This document shows positions 26,946 to 35,036 of a stretch of 64,000 bases of DNA, piece by piece. Numbering within the stretch: the stretch's first letter is position 1; each line of letters opens with the position of its first letter. Location of the stretch: the NCBI RefSeq assembly GCF_004799345.1, contig NZ_SSMC01000003.1:62001-126000 (forward strand). Reading direction: 5' to 3'. Source of the DNA: Robertkochia marina. Its GTDB lineage: Bacteria; Bacteroidota; Bacteroidia; Flavobacteriales; Flavobacteriaceae. The position numbers and the translations under genes are program-made. The notes below the pieces were generated by a model. It saw only the letters and a list, made by a program, of their open reading frames with translations. It had not been told where the DNA came from and searched no databases.

Positions 26946-27656
26946 ATGAAAAACAGTATCGTGTTGGGCGTGTTGATCATCACCGCCTTATTTCCGATCC
27001 GGGCTCAGGAGTATACCCCCGAGGTGCTAACCGGTAAAGTACAGAAAACCATGCAAGATGAATTCTCAGGTTTACAACCGGAAGTGGTCGAGGCTTTTCA
27101 TAAAATGGCTGCCGCTGCTGCCGAAGAAGGTATAAAACTTAAGATCGTTTCGGGTTTTAGAAGCTATGAGAAGCAGTCTGAAATTTGGAACAATAAATAT
27201 AAGGAATACCGTAAAGATGGATTAATGCCTCCCGAGGCCGTTCGTAAGATCATAGAATATTCGACCATACCGGGCACTTCGCGACATCATTGGGGTACCG
27301 ACCTGGATATCATTGATGAAGAACCGGGCATAAAGGAAAAGGTGCTGGACCCTCAAAAGTTCATGGAAGGCGGCCCTTTTCATAAGATGAAACTGTGGAT
27401 GGATGATCATGCCGCCGACTATGGATTTTTGCTGGTTTACACAGATAATTCAGATCGAAAAGGTTTTCATTATGAGCCCTGGCATTACAGCTATGCGCCC
27501 ATTTCCAAAAACATGTTGAAAGCCTATCGAGAGCTTAACCTTGTCAAAACCCTGAGGACTTCCCGCTTATTGGGGGGGCAGATCCTGACCGCGTCGTTTA
27601 TGGAGCAGTATACCAAAGAACAGATTTTGGATATTAATCCGGATCTTATTGATTGA
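26946..27656 (+). CDS. D-alanyl-D-alanine carboxypeptidase, M15/VanY type
   Basis: The 236-residue protein has a signal peptide (IVLGVLIITALFPIRAQ) and an M15B (VanY-like) domain. Zn ligands are visible in SRHHWGTDLDIID (His and Asp, about 117-123) and FHYEPWHYSY (His, about 177-183). The substrate-binding KIVSGFRSYEKQSEIW is also conserved. It would trim the terminal D-Ala of peptidoglycan stem peptides in the periplasm. It sits close behind the GNAT gene and 56 bases before the M48 gene, a possible operon. Confidence 0.92.
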   Translation: MKNSIVLGVLIITALFPIRAQEYTPEVLTGKVQKTMQDEFSGLQPEVVEAFHKMAAAAAEEGIKLKIVSGFRSYEKQSEIWNNKYKEYRKDGLMPPEAVRKIIEYSTIPGTSRHHWGTDLDIIDEEPGIKEKVLDPQKFMEGGPFHKMKLWMDDHAADYGFLLVYTDNSDRKGFHYEPWHYSYAPISKNMLKAYRELNLVKTLRTSRLLGGQILTASFMEQYTKEQILDINPDLID

Positions 27657-27712
27657 TTTTTAGTAATTTACCCTATCTATTTTCCCGAACGCACCATAAA
27701 ATTCGTTAAGGT

Positions 27713-28489
27713 ATGAGAACCAGGGTAGGCTTTAGATTCATGATTGGAGTGGTAATCGTTCTTTTTGCGGTGGTGCAATACTGCGCTTCCTCTGATACCA
27801 ATCCTTACACAGGAAAAAAACAGCATATTACCATGACCCCTGATCAGGAGGTGGCACTCGGACTTGAAAGTGCTCCGGCCATGGCAGAACAGTTCGGGGG
27901 GCTTTATCCTGATACCAAGGCCCAGGCACTTGTTGATGCCACAGGGCAGCGCCTGGTTAATAATTCTGTTGCCCGCGAAACTCCTTACCAATTTGATTTT
28001 CATCTTTTGGCAGATCCTAACACCATTAATGCTTTTGCCCTTCCGGGAGGCCAGATCTTTATTACCTATGGGCTGTTCTCCAAATTGGAATCAGAAGGGC
28101 AGCTTGCCGGGGTGCTCGGTCATGAGATCGGTCATGTGGTGGGCAGGCATAGTGCCGACCAGATGTCAAAGCAAGGCCTTACCCAGGGTATCCTTGGCGG
28201 TATTGCTGTGGGTTCAGAAAGTATGACCACCACGGCCATCGCGGCAATGGTTGCACGGACACTGAATATGAAATATGGCAGAGATGATGAACTGGAAAGT
28301 GATGACCTGGGTGTGCGGTTTATGATCAGATCAGGTTACGATCCTTACGAAATGATTGGGGTGCAGGAAATTCTTAAGGAAGCAGCAGGCCCCAATAGAG
28401 TGCCTGAATTTCAAAGTACCCATCCTGACCCTGATAACCGCATAGCCCGTATCAGGGAAGCCATCGATAAATACACTTCTAAATACTAA
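27713..28489 (+). CDS. M48-family metallopeptidase, lipoprotein
   Basis: The 258-residue protein has a lipobox (FAVVQYC, Cys about 24) after a short hydrophobic segment. A Peptidase_M48 domain follows with zinc motif LGHEIGHVVGRHS (about 137-149) and the third ligand Glu in DELESDDLGVRFMIRSGYDP. The STHPDPDNRIARIREAI tail is typical of the LoiP/YcaL/BepA group. It probably takes part in outer-membrane protein quality control. The lipoprotein form suggests attachment on the periplasmic side of a membrane. Confidence 0.92.
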   Translation: MRTRVGFRFMIGVVIVLFAVVQYCASSDTNPYTGKKQHITMTPDQEVALGLESAPAMAEQFGGLYPDTKAQALVDATGQRLVNNSVARETPYQFDFHLLADPNTINAFALPGGQIFITYGLFSKLESEGQLAGVLGHEIGHVVGRHSADQMSKQGLTQGILGGIAVGSESMTTTAIAAMVARTLNMKYGRDDELESDDLGVRFMIRSGYDPYEMIGVQEILKEAAGPNRVPEFQSTHPDPDNRIARIREAIDKYTSKY

Positions 28490-28715
28490 AATCTCTTCAT
28501 CTTTAAATCTTACATTTCATCGGTTTTCTGTAGGAATTTTTTGGCTTTCGTTTACTTTTGATTTAACGAGAAAAAAAGAGTGCCCCTACATTCTTACACC
28601 GTTTTAACAGCACATGAATTTATCTGCATGCTTGGGATTTCAGCCCTGAAATCTAGCCATAATGACCTTTAAAGCTTAAGGTACCATTGTTTAACTAAGT
28701 TTTAAAAGCGCATTT

Positions 28716-28883
28716 ATGACAACATTTTTACTATTAAAAGATCTTTACCAGACAGCATTTGAAGAATTGAATAACCGCTTTGCGGCCATCTTCTTTAAGT
28801 TTATGAGTGTAGTAAGTTTTATAGGACTTTTTATTGTTCTTTACGCATTCATTTACAGGTTAGCCACAGGCTTTCCGTTTTAA
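28716..28883 (+). CDS. Small DUF6747-like membrane protein
   Basis: A 55-residue protein, MTTFLLLKDLYQTAFEELNN at the start, then one hydrophobic segment (MSVVSFIGLFIVLYAFIYRL) ending in ATGFPF. The layout (short amphipathic head, one membrane helix, FIYRxxTGF tail) matches the flavobacterial DUF6747 family as I recall it. The function is unknown. It sits alone between M48 and a convergent ankyrin gene and is followed by a strong bidirectional terminator, so it is a monocistronic unit with a leader of up to 226 bases. Confidence 0.75.
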   Translation: MTTFLLLKDLYQTAFEELNNRFAAIFFKFMSVVSFIGLFIVLYAFIYRLATGFPF

Positions 28884-28902
28884 TCATTAATTATGGATTC
28901 AT

Positions 28903-28935
28903 AAAAAAAACCCGGGCAGTGCCCGGGTTTTTTTG
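28903..28935. terminator. Bidirectional intrinsic terminator
   Basis: CCCGGGC (28911-28917) pairs with GCCCGGG (28921-28927) around AGT, with an A run before and a T run after. It serves the small DUF6747-like gene (plus) and the convergent ankyrin gene (minus). Confidence 0.9.
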
Positions 28936-28962
28936 CTAATTCAATTCTTAATTCAAAGTTGA

Positions 28963-29349
28963 TCACGCCTTCGCTAAAACTTTTTTGGCTTCTTTGGCGT
29001 TTGAGAGTTCTGCATACTTAATAGCAGTAATTTTTAACCTGGAGTCTTTAAGATCCTTATCGGCACCATTTTTTAGAAGCAGGTTGATGATTTCTACCCT
29101 GTTGTACTTGGCCGCATACATTAAAGGAGTCATACCTCTTGAACGGGCATTGACATCGGCTCCGAGATCGATAAGCTTTTTAACCATTTCTATATCTCCC
29201 TTGGCAATGGCAAAGCAAAAAGGAGAAAGGTTGTAAGAACCTGATTCGGTGATAGCTGTTGGAATTTCATTGGTTTCAGGCGTAGTGTTCATTGCCTGGG
29301 TGGTGGTGACTGCTAATAATAAAGCAGCGATTACTGTTAACGTTTTCAT
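28963..29349 (-). CDS. Exported ankyrin-repeat protein
   Basis: The 128-residue protein has a signal peptide (MKTLTVIAALLLAVTTTQAMN). About three ankyrin repeats follow: SPFCFAIAKGDIEMVKKLID / GADVNARSRGMTPLMYAAKYN / RVEIINLLLKNGADKDLKDS, then a partial ITAIKYAELSNAKEAKKVL. It is likely a periplasmic protein-binding module. The partner is unknown and no toxin or effector gene is nearby. Confidence 0.9.
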   Translation of the reverse strand: MKTLTVIAALLLAVTTTQAMNTTPETNEIPTAITESGSYNLSPFCFAIAKGDIEMVKKLIDLGADVNARSRGMTPLMYAAKYNRVEIINLLLKNGADKDLKDSRLKITAIKYAELSNAKEAKKVLAKA

Positions 29350-29550
29350 GATTGATGAATATTTATTGATTATATCTAAAAGACGCCCCGAGAATTCTAT
29401 TGTTTCAGTAAAAAATCATATTAACGTAGATTTAACGTTGTCAATCAACTTGTTATCAAAGTTTTAAGATTTGACATGACTTCACCTTTTTTGATCGTTC
29501 AGCCCTTTAGTAAAGGCATGCTGAGGTTTTCAGAACTGCGGGGAGAGTAG

Positions 29551-29558
29551 TATCTTTG
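29551..29558 (+). promoter_or_regulatory. Candidate -7 box for gpmI
   Basis: TATCTTTG matches the TAnnTTTG -7 consensus, 22 bases before the gpmI start at 29580. A start site at about 29565 would give a short leader. This also argues against a start at 29556, which lies inside the box. Confidence 0.5.
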
Positions 29559-29579
29559 GATTCTACAGAATACGTACTT

Positions 29580-31100
29580 ATGAATAAGAAAACTTTACTG
29601 ATGATCCTTGATGGATGGGGCATCTCTCCGGATAAATCTGTTTCTGCCATTGAGAAAGCCAATACACCTTTTATTGATAGTCTTTATGATAAATATCCCA
29701 ATGCTACCCTGCGTACCGACGGACTCAATGTAGGGTTGCCGGAAGGACAAATGGGAAACAGTGAGGTAGGTCACATGAATCTTGGAGCCGGAAGAGTGGT
29801 GTACCAGGATCTGGCGAAGATCAATCTTGCTGTTAAAAATGAGAGCCTTGCTCAGGAGAAGGAGATCAGAGAAGCATTTGCCTATGCTTTGGATAATAAG
29901 AAAAAGGTTCATTTGATCGGACTGGTGAGCAATGGAGGGGTACACTCTCATATAGATCATTTAAAAGGTCTTATGGATGCAGCCTATGCGGCCGGTTTAG
30001 AAGACCAGGTGTACATTCATGCTTTTACCGATGGTCGAGATGTTGATCCGCAAAGTGGTAAAGGGTTTATAGACGATCTGCTTGGGCATTGTGCTGAAAC
30101 CCACTGCCGTGTGGCATCTGTGATCGGAAGATACTATGCTATGGACCGGGATAAGCGCTGGGAGCGGGTAAAACTGGCCTATGATCTGATGGTTTATGGC
30201 AAGGGTGCTCCGCACAAGAATGCTCTGGAGGCCATTCAGGAAAGTTACGACAACGGGGTAACCGATGAATTTATCAAGCCTATAGTAATTCACGATAACA
30301 ACGACCAACCCATAGCCCGGATCGAGGATGGAGATGTGGTGTTCTGCTTTAATTTCAGAACCGACCGCGGCCGACAAATTACCATGGCCCTCACCCAACA
30401 GGATTACCACGAGCAGAATATGCATAAGATGGATCTGTATTACGTGACCATGACCAATTATGATGATACCTTTAAGAACATCAGGGTCGTATACGATAAA
30501 GATAACATTGCTAACACGCTGGGCGAAACACTGGCGAATGCAGGTAAGAAACAGATTAGAATAGCCGAGACCGAAAAATATCCTCACGTTACCTTCTTCT
30601 TCAACGGGGGCAGGGAAGAACCTTACGAAGGTGAGGAGAGAATATTGTGCCCTTCACCCAAGGTGGCTACTTATGATCTTCAACCCGAAATGAGCGCTTT
30701 CGAGATCAGAGATAAGATCATTCCCGAGATCAAAAAAGGTGATGTTGATTTTATCTGTTTGAATTTCGCTAATCCTGATATGGTGGGTCATACCGGGGTG
30801 ATGGAGGCCGCAGTCAAGGCTTGTGAAACGGTTGATACCTGTGCCGAAGAGGTGGTAAATGCTGCTTTAAAAAATGGTTTTGCCACCCTGATCATTGCCG
30901 ATCACGGAAATTGTGATACCATGGTGAACCCCGATGGTTCTCCCAATACAGCTCATACCACCAACCCTGTTCCTTTCATACTGGTTGACAATGATGTGAA
31001 GCAGGTTAAAGACGGAATTTTAGGAGATATAGCACCTACCATTCTCGATCTGATGGGGCTCGAGCAGCCTGAGGATATGACATGTAAATCGCTAATCTAA
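29580..31100 (+). CDS. gpmI: 2,3-bisphosphoglycerate-independent phosphoglycerate mutase
   Basis: It interconverts 3- and 2-phosphoglycerate in glycolysis, using two Mn2+ ions. The 506-residue protein from MNKKTLLMILDGWG has the alkaline-phosphatase-like metal sites: LDGWG near the start, the phospho-Ser in EGQMGNSEVGHMNLGAG (about residue 62), FRTDRGRQ, NFANPDMVGHTG and IADHGNCD. The bisphosphoglycerate-independent type is usual in Bacteroidota. The eight codons before the chosen start overlap the -7 box and are excluded. Confidence 0.97.
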   Translation: MNKKTLLMILDGWGISPDKSVSAIEKANTPFIDSLYDKYPNATLRTDGLNVGLPEGQMGNSEVGHMNLGAGRVVYQDLAKINLAVKNESLAQEKEIREAFAYALDNKKKVHLIGLVSNGGVHSHIDHLKGLMDAAYAAGLEDQVYIHAFTDGRDVDPQSGKGFIDDLLGHCAETHCRVASVIGRYYAMDRDKRWERVKLAYDLMVYGKGAPHKNALEAIQESYDNGVTDEFIKPIVIHDNNDQPIARIEDGDVVFCFNFRTDRGRQITMALTQQDYHEQNMHKMDLYYVTMTNYDDTFKNIRVVYDKDNIANTLGETLANAGKKQIRIAETEKYPHVTFFFNGGREEPYEGEERILCPSPKVATYDLQPEMSAFEIRDKIIPEIKKGDVDFICLNFANPDMVGHTGVMEAAVKACETVDTCAEEVVNAALKNGFATLIIADHGNCDTMVNPDGSPNTAHTTNPVPFILVDNDVKQVKDGILGDIAPTILDLMGLEQPEDMTCKSLI

Positions 31101-31107
31101 CAGGCCT

Positions 31108-31671
31108 ATGAACAATTTGGTTATTTTACTTGCCGCCCTGTTTCTTGCAGGACACGGAGATCGAAAAAAAAGAGAAACCTCAAAGGCTGAAATAACTATT
31201 GAGGTGACTGAAATGGTCAGTGCGCCACAGGATACGATGCTTTTAGGCTTACAGAAAAGGAAGGTACTTGAGCAAGCTCCATATTCTTCATGGTATAAGA
31301 GGAATTACAAGGAGTATAAGCCCGATCCTGAAATGGTAGGGAAGCTAAAGCCACTAATCGGAGACGTTGAGGTCGCTATATTTATGGGCGCCTGGTGTCA
31401 CGACAGTAAAAGGGAGGTGCCTGCTTTGTATAAGCTTTTAGATGCCCTTGATTTTCCTGAAGAAAAGGTGGCGCTGATCTTTCTTGATCGGGATAAAGAG
31501 ACCCCTGACCACCTGGAAGAAGGACTTGAGATCAATAATTCTCCTACCATGATCTTCAAAAGAAATGGAAAGGAGTTGAATCGGATCGTGGAATTCCCGA
31601 TGGAATCCATGGAGGAGGATATGTATAAGATCCTAAGCGGGCAGGAGTACAAGCATGCCTATGATTGGTAG
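31108..31671 (+). CDS. Thioredoxin-like exported protein with single active-site cysteine
   Basis: The 187-residue protein has a short signal-like N-terminus (LVILLAALFLAGHG) and a thioredoxin fold at about 75-180. The active-site region reads MGAWCHDSKREVPAL, so the usual CxxC is CHDS: the first Cys is present and the second is Ser. The cis-Pro is in NNSPTMIFKRNG. The C-x-x-S form suits a glutaredoxin-like monothiol, isomerase or binding role rather than a dithiol reductase. It begins seven bases after gpmI. Confidence 0.85.
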   Translation: MNNLVILLAALFLAGHGDRKKRETSKAEITIEVTEMVSAPQDTMLLGLQKRKVLEQAPYSSWYKRNYKEYKPDPEMVGKLKPLIGDVEVAIFMGAWCHDSKREVPALYKLLDALDFPEEKVALIFLDRDKETPDHLEEGLEINNSPTMIFKRNGKELNRIVEFPMESMEEDMYKILSGQEYKHAYDW

Positions 31672-31714
31672 CAGCCGCTGACGGATTTTATTTTAACTGG
31701 GATCATCTTGAAGG

Positions 31715-31814
31715 GTCAGTTCGAGTGCCACGCTGAAAGCGTGGTGTATCGAGAACAATTCAGGATCAAAAACCTCTCGATACGATCTCGTAGAGCAGGA
31801 TCACTTGAGGTGAC
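31715..31814. repeat. 100-base nested inverted repeat
   Basis: Outer arms GTCAGTTCGAGTG and CACTTGAGGTGAC are imperfectly complementary. Next to the left arm lies CCACGCT-GAA-AGCGTGG (31728-31744). An inner pair GTATCGAG/CTCGATAC lies at 31746-31753 and 31776-31783. The wording (TTCGAGTG ... TATCGAGA ... TCTCGATA) resembles a family of dispersed intergenic repeats in flavobacteria as I recall them. It lies between the thioredoxin-like gene and tatA and may fold in RNA. Confidence 0.75.
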
Positions 31815-31880
31815 TACAGTTATCTCTCTCCAACTCAAATCCCGATTTCAAAATCCTCGTAATGCCGAACTTTTCTTGTG

Positions 31881-31888
31881 TATATTTG
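31881..31888 (+). promoter_or_regulatory. Candidate -7 box for tatA
   Basis: TATATTTG matches the TAnnTTTG consensus about 55 bases before the tatA start, just after the nested inverted repeat. No clear -33 TTG is seen at the usual distance. Confidence 0.45.
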
Positions 31889-31942
31889 TAGTCTGAAATG
31901 CCCCGGGAGTCAACCCGGTATAACGACTTAATTGTTGCATCT

Positions 31943-32215
31943 ATGTTTTTATTTATTAGCGGAGGAGAGATCGTATTTATACTGTTTATCGTGGTCATGG
32001 TATTTGGAGCTGATAAGTTGCCTGAAATTGCCAGAGGCCTTGGTAAGGGCATGCGCCAGTTAAAGGATGCAACCAATGAAGTAAAAAGAGAGATACAGCG
32101 AAGTGCCGAAGAGCATGGTGTGGATACAGACTTTACAAAAGACATCAAAGAATCTGTAGATGAGGTTAAAGATGACCTTGAACAATTCACGGGCTCTGTT
32201 AAACGCAAGCTTTAA
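31943..32215 (+). CDS. tatA: Twin-arginine translocase TatA-type subunit
   Basis: The 90-residue protein starts MFLFISGGEIVFILFIVVMVFGADKLPE. A short membrane helix is followed by the FGADKLPEIARGLGKGMRQLKDATNEVKRE amphipathic helix and an acidic tail. This is the TatA/TatB pattern, and the F-G-x-x-K-L-P hinge is clear. The length fits TatA. The upstream extension of the frame (to 31898) places charged residues before the helix and is not used. Its stop overlaps the PAP2 start by one base (TAATG). No tatC is in the window. Confidence 0.92.
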   Translation: MFLFISGGEIVFILFIVVMVFGADKLPEIARGLGKGMRQLKDATNEVKREIQRSAEEHGVDTDFTKDIKESVDEVKDDLEQFTGSVKRKL

Positions 32216-32787
32216 TGTTCGAACAATTTTTGGAATACGACAGAGACCTGCTGGTATATCTGAATAATCTGGGCATTGAGCGCTACGATGTGATGTGGCA
32301 AACTATTACCAAAACCGCATTTTGGATTCCCCTTTATATAACTTTTATTTACCTCATAAGGGAGGCCTGGAAAAACAAGGCTCCGTGGATAGGGCAGTTA
32401 ACTGCAGTGGCAACCCTTGGGTTCACTATGCTGCTTACCGTGTTGGTGAAACTTTGGGTATCCAGAATACGCCCCAGCGGAGAAGCTGAATTCAGTAAGC
32501 TGTTGAGGGTGCTGGCAGAATCTGAAACCTACAGCTTTTTCTCAGGCCATGCAGCCAACTCATTTGCACTCACCACCGTCGTGGTGCTGCTTGTACAGCA
32601 ACGTTTTCCATGGGCCGTACTGTTTTTTATCTGGCCGCTGGCTTTTAGTTTTAGCCGTATTTATGTGGGGGTGCATTATCCTTCCGATATCCTGGTAGGT
32701 ACCCTTGTAGGCTTACTGATCGGTATGGCAGGCTACAGGATACATAATATGGTGCGTAAAAAGAGAGAACCGGCATTGCCCGCCTAG
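32215..32787 (+). CDS. PAP2-superfamily membrane phosphatase
   Basis: The 190-residue membrane protein has five or six helices and the three phosphatase motifs: KLWVSRIRPSG, FFSGHAANSFAL and SRIYVGVHYPSDILVGTLVG. It belongs to the undecaprenyl-diphosphate or phosphatidylglycerophosphate phosphatase group. It may recycle the C55 carrier lipid, but the substrate cannot be fixed from sequence. It is translationally coupled to tatA through the TAATG overlap, and its 3' end overlaps the convergent O-methyltransferase gene by four bases. Confidence 0.92.
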   Translation: MFEQFLEYDRDLLVYLNNLGIERYDVMWQTITKTAFWIPLYITFIYLIREAWKNKAPWIGQLTAVATLGFTMLLTVLVKLWVSRIRPSGEAEFSKLLRVLAESETYSFFSGHAANSFALTTVVVLLVQQRFPWAVLFFIWPLAFSFSRIYVGVHYPSDILVGTLVGLLIGMAGYRIHNMVRKKREPALPA

Positions 32788-33428
32788 AGTACTCTTGTGA
32801 GGGTTAGTCCATCACGAATAGGCAGAAGTACCGTTTCTACACGTGGGTCTTCATTGATCAGTTTGTTGTATTCCAGTAAAGCATTTGTCTGCTTATCGTT
32901 CGCCTTGACCTCTTCCAGAACCTTCCCACTCCATAAAACATTGTCGGTCAGAATTACCCCTCCTTTAGCCATTTTATCAATGATGAGGTTAAAATAGGTC
33001 GGGTAATTTACTTTGTCGGCATCGATAAAAACAAGGTCAAATCCATCGTCCAGGTCAGGAATGATCTCAAGAGCATCCCCGGTATGCTGCACGATTCGTT
33101 CGCCCCAACCGCTCAGATCAAAATATTTGCGCTGAAGTTCGTGTAACTCTTCGTTAATATCAATGGTATGAATGGTGCCCTCGGGGTGTAACCCTTCTGC
33201 AAGACAGATAGCCGAATATCCGGTGTAGGTACCTATCTCCAGGACATACTTCGGATTGATGAGCTTAGAAAGCATGCTGAGAACCCTGCCTTGAAAATGA
33301 CCGCTTATCATACGGGGTTGTAAAACCTTCAGGTGGGTTTCCCTGGTAAGCTTTTGCAGAATGGCAGGCTCCTGTTGAGAGTGCTTCTCGACGTATTCTT
33401 CCAGTGCTTTGGGAATAAAATGCATCAA
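32784..33428 (-). CDS. O-methyltransferase (class I, CCoAMT-like)
   Basis: The 214-residue protein fits the Methyltransf_3 family. Motifs seen are LEIGTYTGYSAICLAEGL (SAM loop), IHTIDINEELHELQRKYF, and DGFDLVFIDADKVNYPTYFNLIIDKMAKGGVILTDNVLWSG, with metal-binding Asp and Asn residues. It likely methylates a catechol-type or other small hydroxyl substrate in the cytosol. Its start could be either of two adjacent ATGs. It is convergent with PAP2 and divergent from kynU. Confidence 0.92.
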   Translation of the reverse strand: MMHFIPKALEEYVEKHSQQEPAILQKLTRETHLKVLQPRMISGHFQGRVLSMLSKLINPKYVLEIGTYTGYSAICLAEGLHPEGTIHTIDINEELHELQRKYFDLSGWGERIVQHTGDALEIIPDLDDGFDLVFIDADKVNYPTYFNLIIDKMAKGGVILTDNVLWSGKVLEEVKANDKQTNALLEYNKLINEDPRVETVLLPIRDGLTLTRVL

Positions 33429-33511
33429 TGATTATTTTCTGCAAAGTTAAGACCTCTTGGCCATAAGTCATAGTCTTATTGTCAGGGAGTATTCGTTGGT
33501 GGATTGTAGGC

Positions 33512-33539
33512 TTGAAACCTGTACAAATTTGTATTTTTA
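33512..33539 (+). promoter_or_regulatory. Candidate kynU promoter with palindrome in the spacer
   Basis: A TTG (33512-33514) stands 17 bases before TATTTTTA (33532-33539), a near match to the Bacteroidota -7 box. A perfect 12-base palindrome, TACAAATTTGTA (33522-33533), fills most of the spacer and could be an operator for a dimeric regulator. The kynU start follows 17 bases later. Confidence 0.4.
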
Positions 33540-33556
33540 GGGCCTAATAAAATTCT

Positions 33557-34825
33557 ATGCAGTTGAAAAATACATTGGCTTTTGCCAAAGAAATGGATAA
33601 GGCGGACCCCCTTGGTAAGTACAGGTCAGAATTTATAATACCCGAAATGAATGGCAAACCTGTGATCTACTTTACAGGAAATTCATTGGGATTGCAGCCC
33701 AGGCGTACCTCCAATTTCGTTAACGAGATCATGAGCGATTGGGCCAGTCTGGGGGTAGAAGGTCATTTCAAGGCAGATAAACCCTGGTGGGACTATCATG
33801 AAAGGCTGGCAGCACCCCTGGCAAAGATCGTGGGAGCAAAGACCGGGGAGGTGACGGTAATGAATACCTTAACGGTAAACTTACACCTGCTCATGGTCTC
33901 CTTTTACCGTCCTGAAAAAGGAAAGTTCAAGATACTGTGTGAAGAGAAGGCCTTTCCTTCTGATCAATATATGTTGAAGAGCCAGGTACGCTTTCATGGT
34001 TTCGATCCGGAAGAGGCCTTGGTGGAGGTTAAGAAACGAGAGGGAGAACATCAGTGGCAGACGGAAGATTTTCTTGATGCCATCGAGGAGCATAAAGATG
34101 AATTAGCCCTGGTTCTTATCGGCGGGGTGAACTATTATAACGGCCAGGTGATGGATATGGCTGCAATAACCCGAAAGGCCCGGGAACACGGTATTACTGT
34201 CGGGTGGGACCTTGCTCATGCCGCCGGTAATATTGATTTACAGCTGCACGACTGGGATGTTGACTTTGCGGCCTGGTGCAGTTATAAATATATGAATAGC
34301 GGACCCGGTAACCTGTCCGGAGTTTTTGTTCACGAACGTTACCACAATCGTACTGATATTCCCAGGTTTGAAGGATGGTGGGGTACGAAAAAGGAAACGA
34401 GGTTTTTAATGAAGCCCGAATTTGAGCCTATGCCCAATGCTGAAGCCTGGCAATTAAGTAATGCCCCGGTGATTTCTATGGCGCCCTACCTGGCATCTTT
34501 AACCATGTTTGAAGAGGTGAGTATGAAGGCACTTCGCGCAAAAAGTGAAAAGTTAACCGGGTACCTCGAATTTATTCTGAAGGAGGTAGAACGGGAGGTA
34601 GGAGGTAATTTTGAGATCATTACTCCAAAAAATGCCAGAGGGTGTCAGCTTTCGGTGCTGTTGCACGGAGAAGGGAAAACCCTCTTCGACTACCTGATGA
34701 GTCAAGGAGTGGTGCCGGACTGGAGAGAGCCAAATGTGATCAGACTGGCTCCTGTACCTTTCTACAATTCTTTTGAAGATATGTTCAGGTTTGGCGAGAT
34801 TCTTAAGAAAGGAATTCTTAAATAA
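33557..34825 (+). CDS. kynU: Kynureninase
   Basis: It cleaves kynurenine to anthranilate plus alanine, or 3-hydroxykynurenine to 3-hydroxyanthranilate plus alanine, with PLP. The 422-residue protein matches the family from YFTGNSLGLQPR (about 38-49) onward. The PLP Lys is at about 244 (WCSYKYMNSGPGNLSG), and Asp of GWDLAHAAGNID (about 218) pairs with the pyridine nitrogen. PRFEGWWGTKKETRFLM is also conserved. Kynurenine 3-monooxygenase is encoded 8 kb away, so hydroxykynurenine may be the real substrate. Confidence 0.96.
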   Translation: MQLKNTLAFAKEMDKADPLGKYRSEFIIPEMNGKPVIYFTGNSLGLQPRRTSNFVNEIMSDWASLGVEGHFKADKPWWDYHERLAAPLAKIVGAKTGEVTVMNTLTVNLHLLMVSFYRPEKGKFKILCEEKAFPSDQYMLKSQVRFHGFDPEEALVEVKKREGEHQWQTEDFLDAIEEHKDELALVLIGGVNYYNGQVMDMAAITRKAREHGITVGWDLAHAAGNIDLQLHDWDVDFAAWCSYKYMNSGPGNLSGVFVHERYHNRTDIPRFEGWWGTKKETRFLMKPEFEPMPNAEAWQLSNAPVISMAPYLASLTMFEEVSMKALRAKSEKLTGYLEFILKEVEREVGGNFEIITPKNARGCQLSVLLHGEGKTLFDYLMSQGVVPDWREPNVIRLAPVPFYNSFEDMFRFGEILKKGILK

Positions 34826-34830
34826 TAAGG

Positions 34831-34856
34831 AAAACCCCGGTGATCTCCGGGGTTTT
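34831..34856 (+). terminator. Intrinsic terminator after kynU
   Basis: AAAACCCCGG pairs with CCGGGGTTTT around TGATCT, followed by ATTTTA. It begins five bases after the kynU stop. Confidence 0.9.
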
Positions 34857-35036
34857 ATTTTAAGACCCGGCAAGGTTTAATGATGGCAGAGCTGTTCAAT
34901 GGAGCATTCAAAGTGAAAAACTTCGGGAGATTCCTGAGGATATCTGATCCAGCCGGTTTTATGATATTTTGTCTGTTTTTCCGTTCGTATGTGAACGAAT
35001 ATTCAGGGGGAGGCTTAATTTAGATCATTCATCGGC

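Noticed and set aside
32215-33428. Functional link between PAP2 phosphatase and O-methyltransferase
   Set aside because: They are convergent with a four-base overlap, which shows compactness but not shared function.
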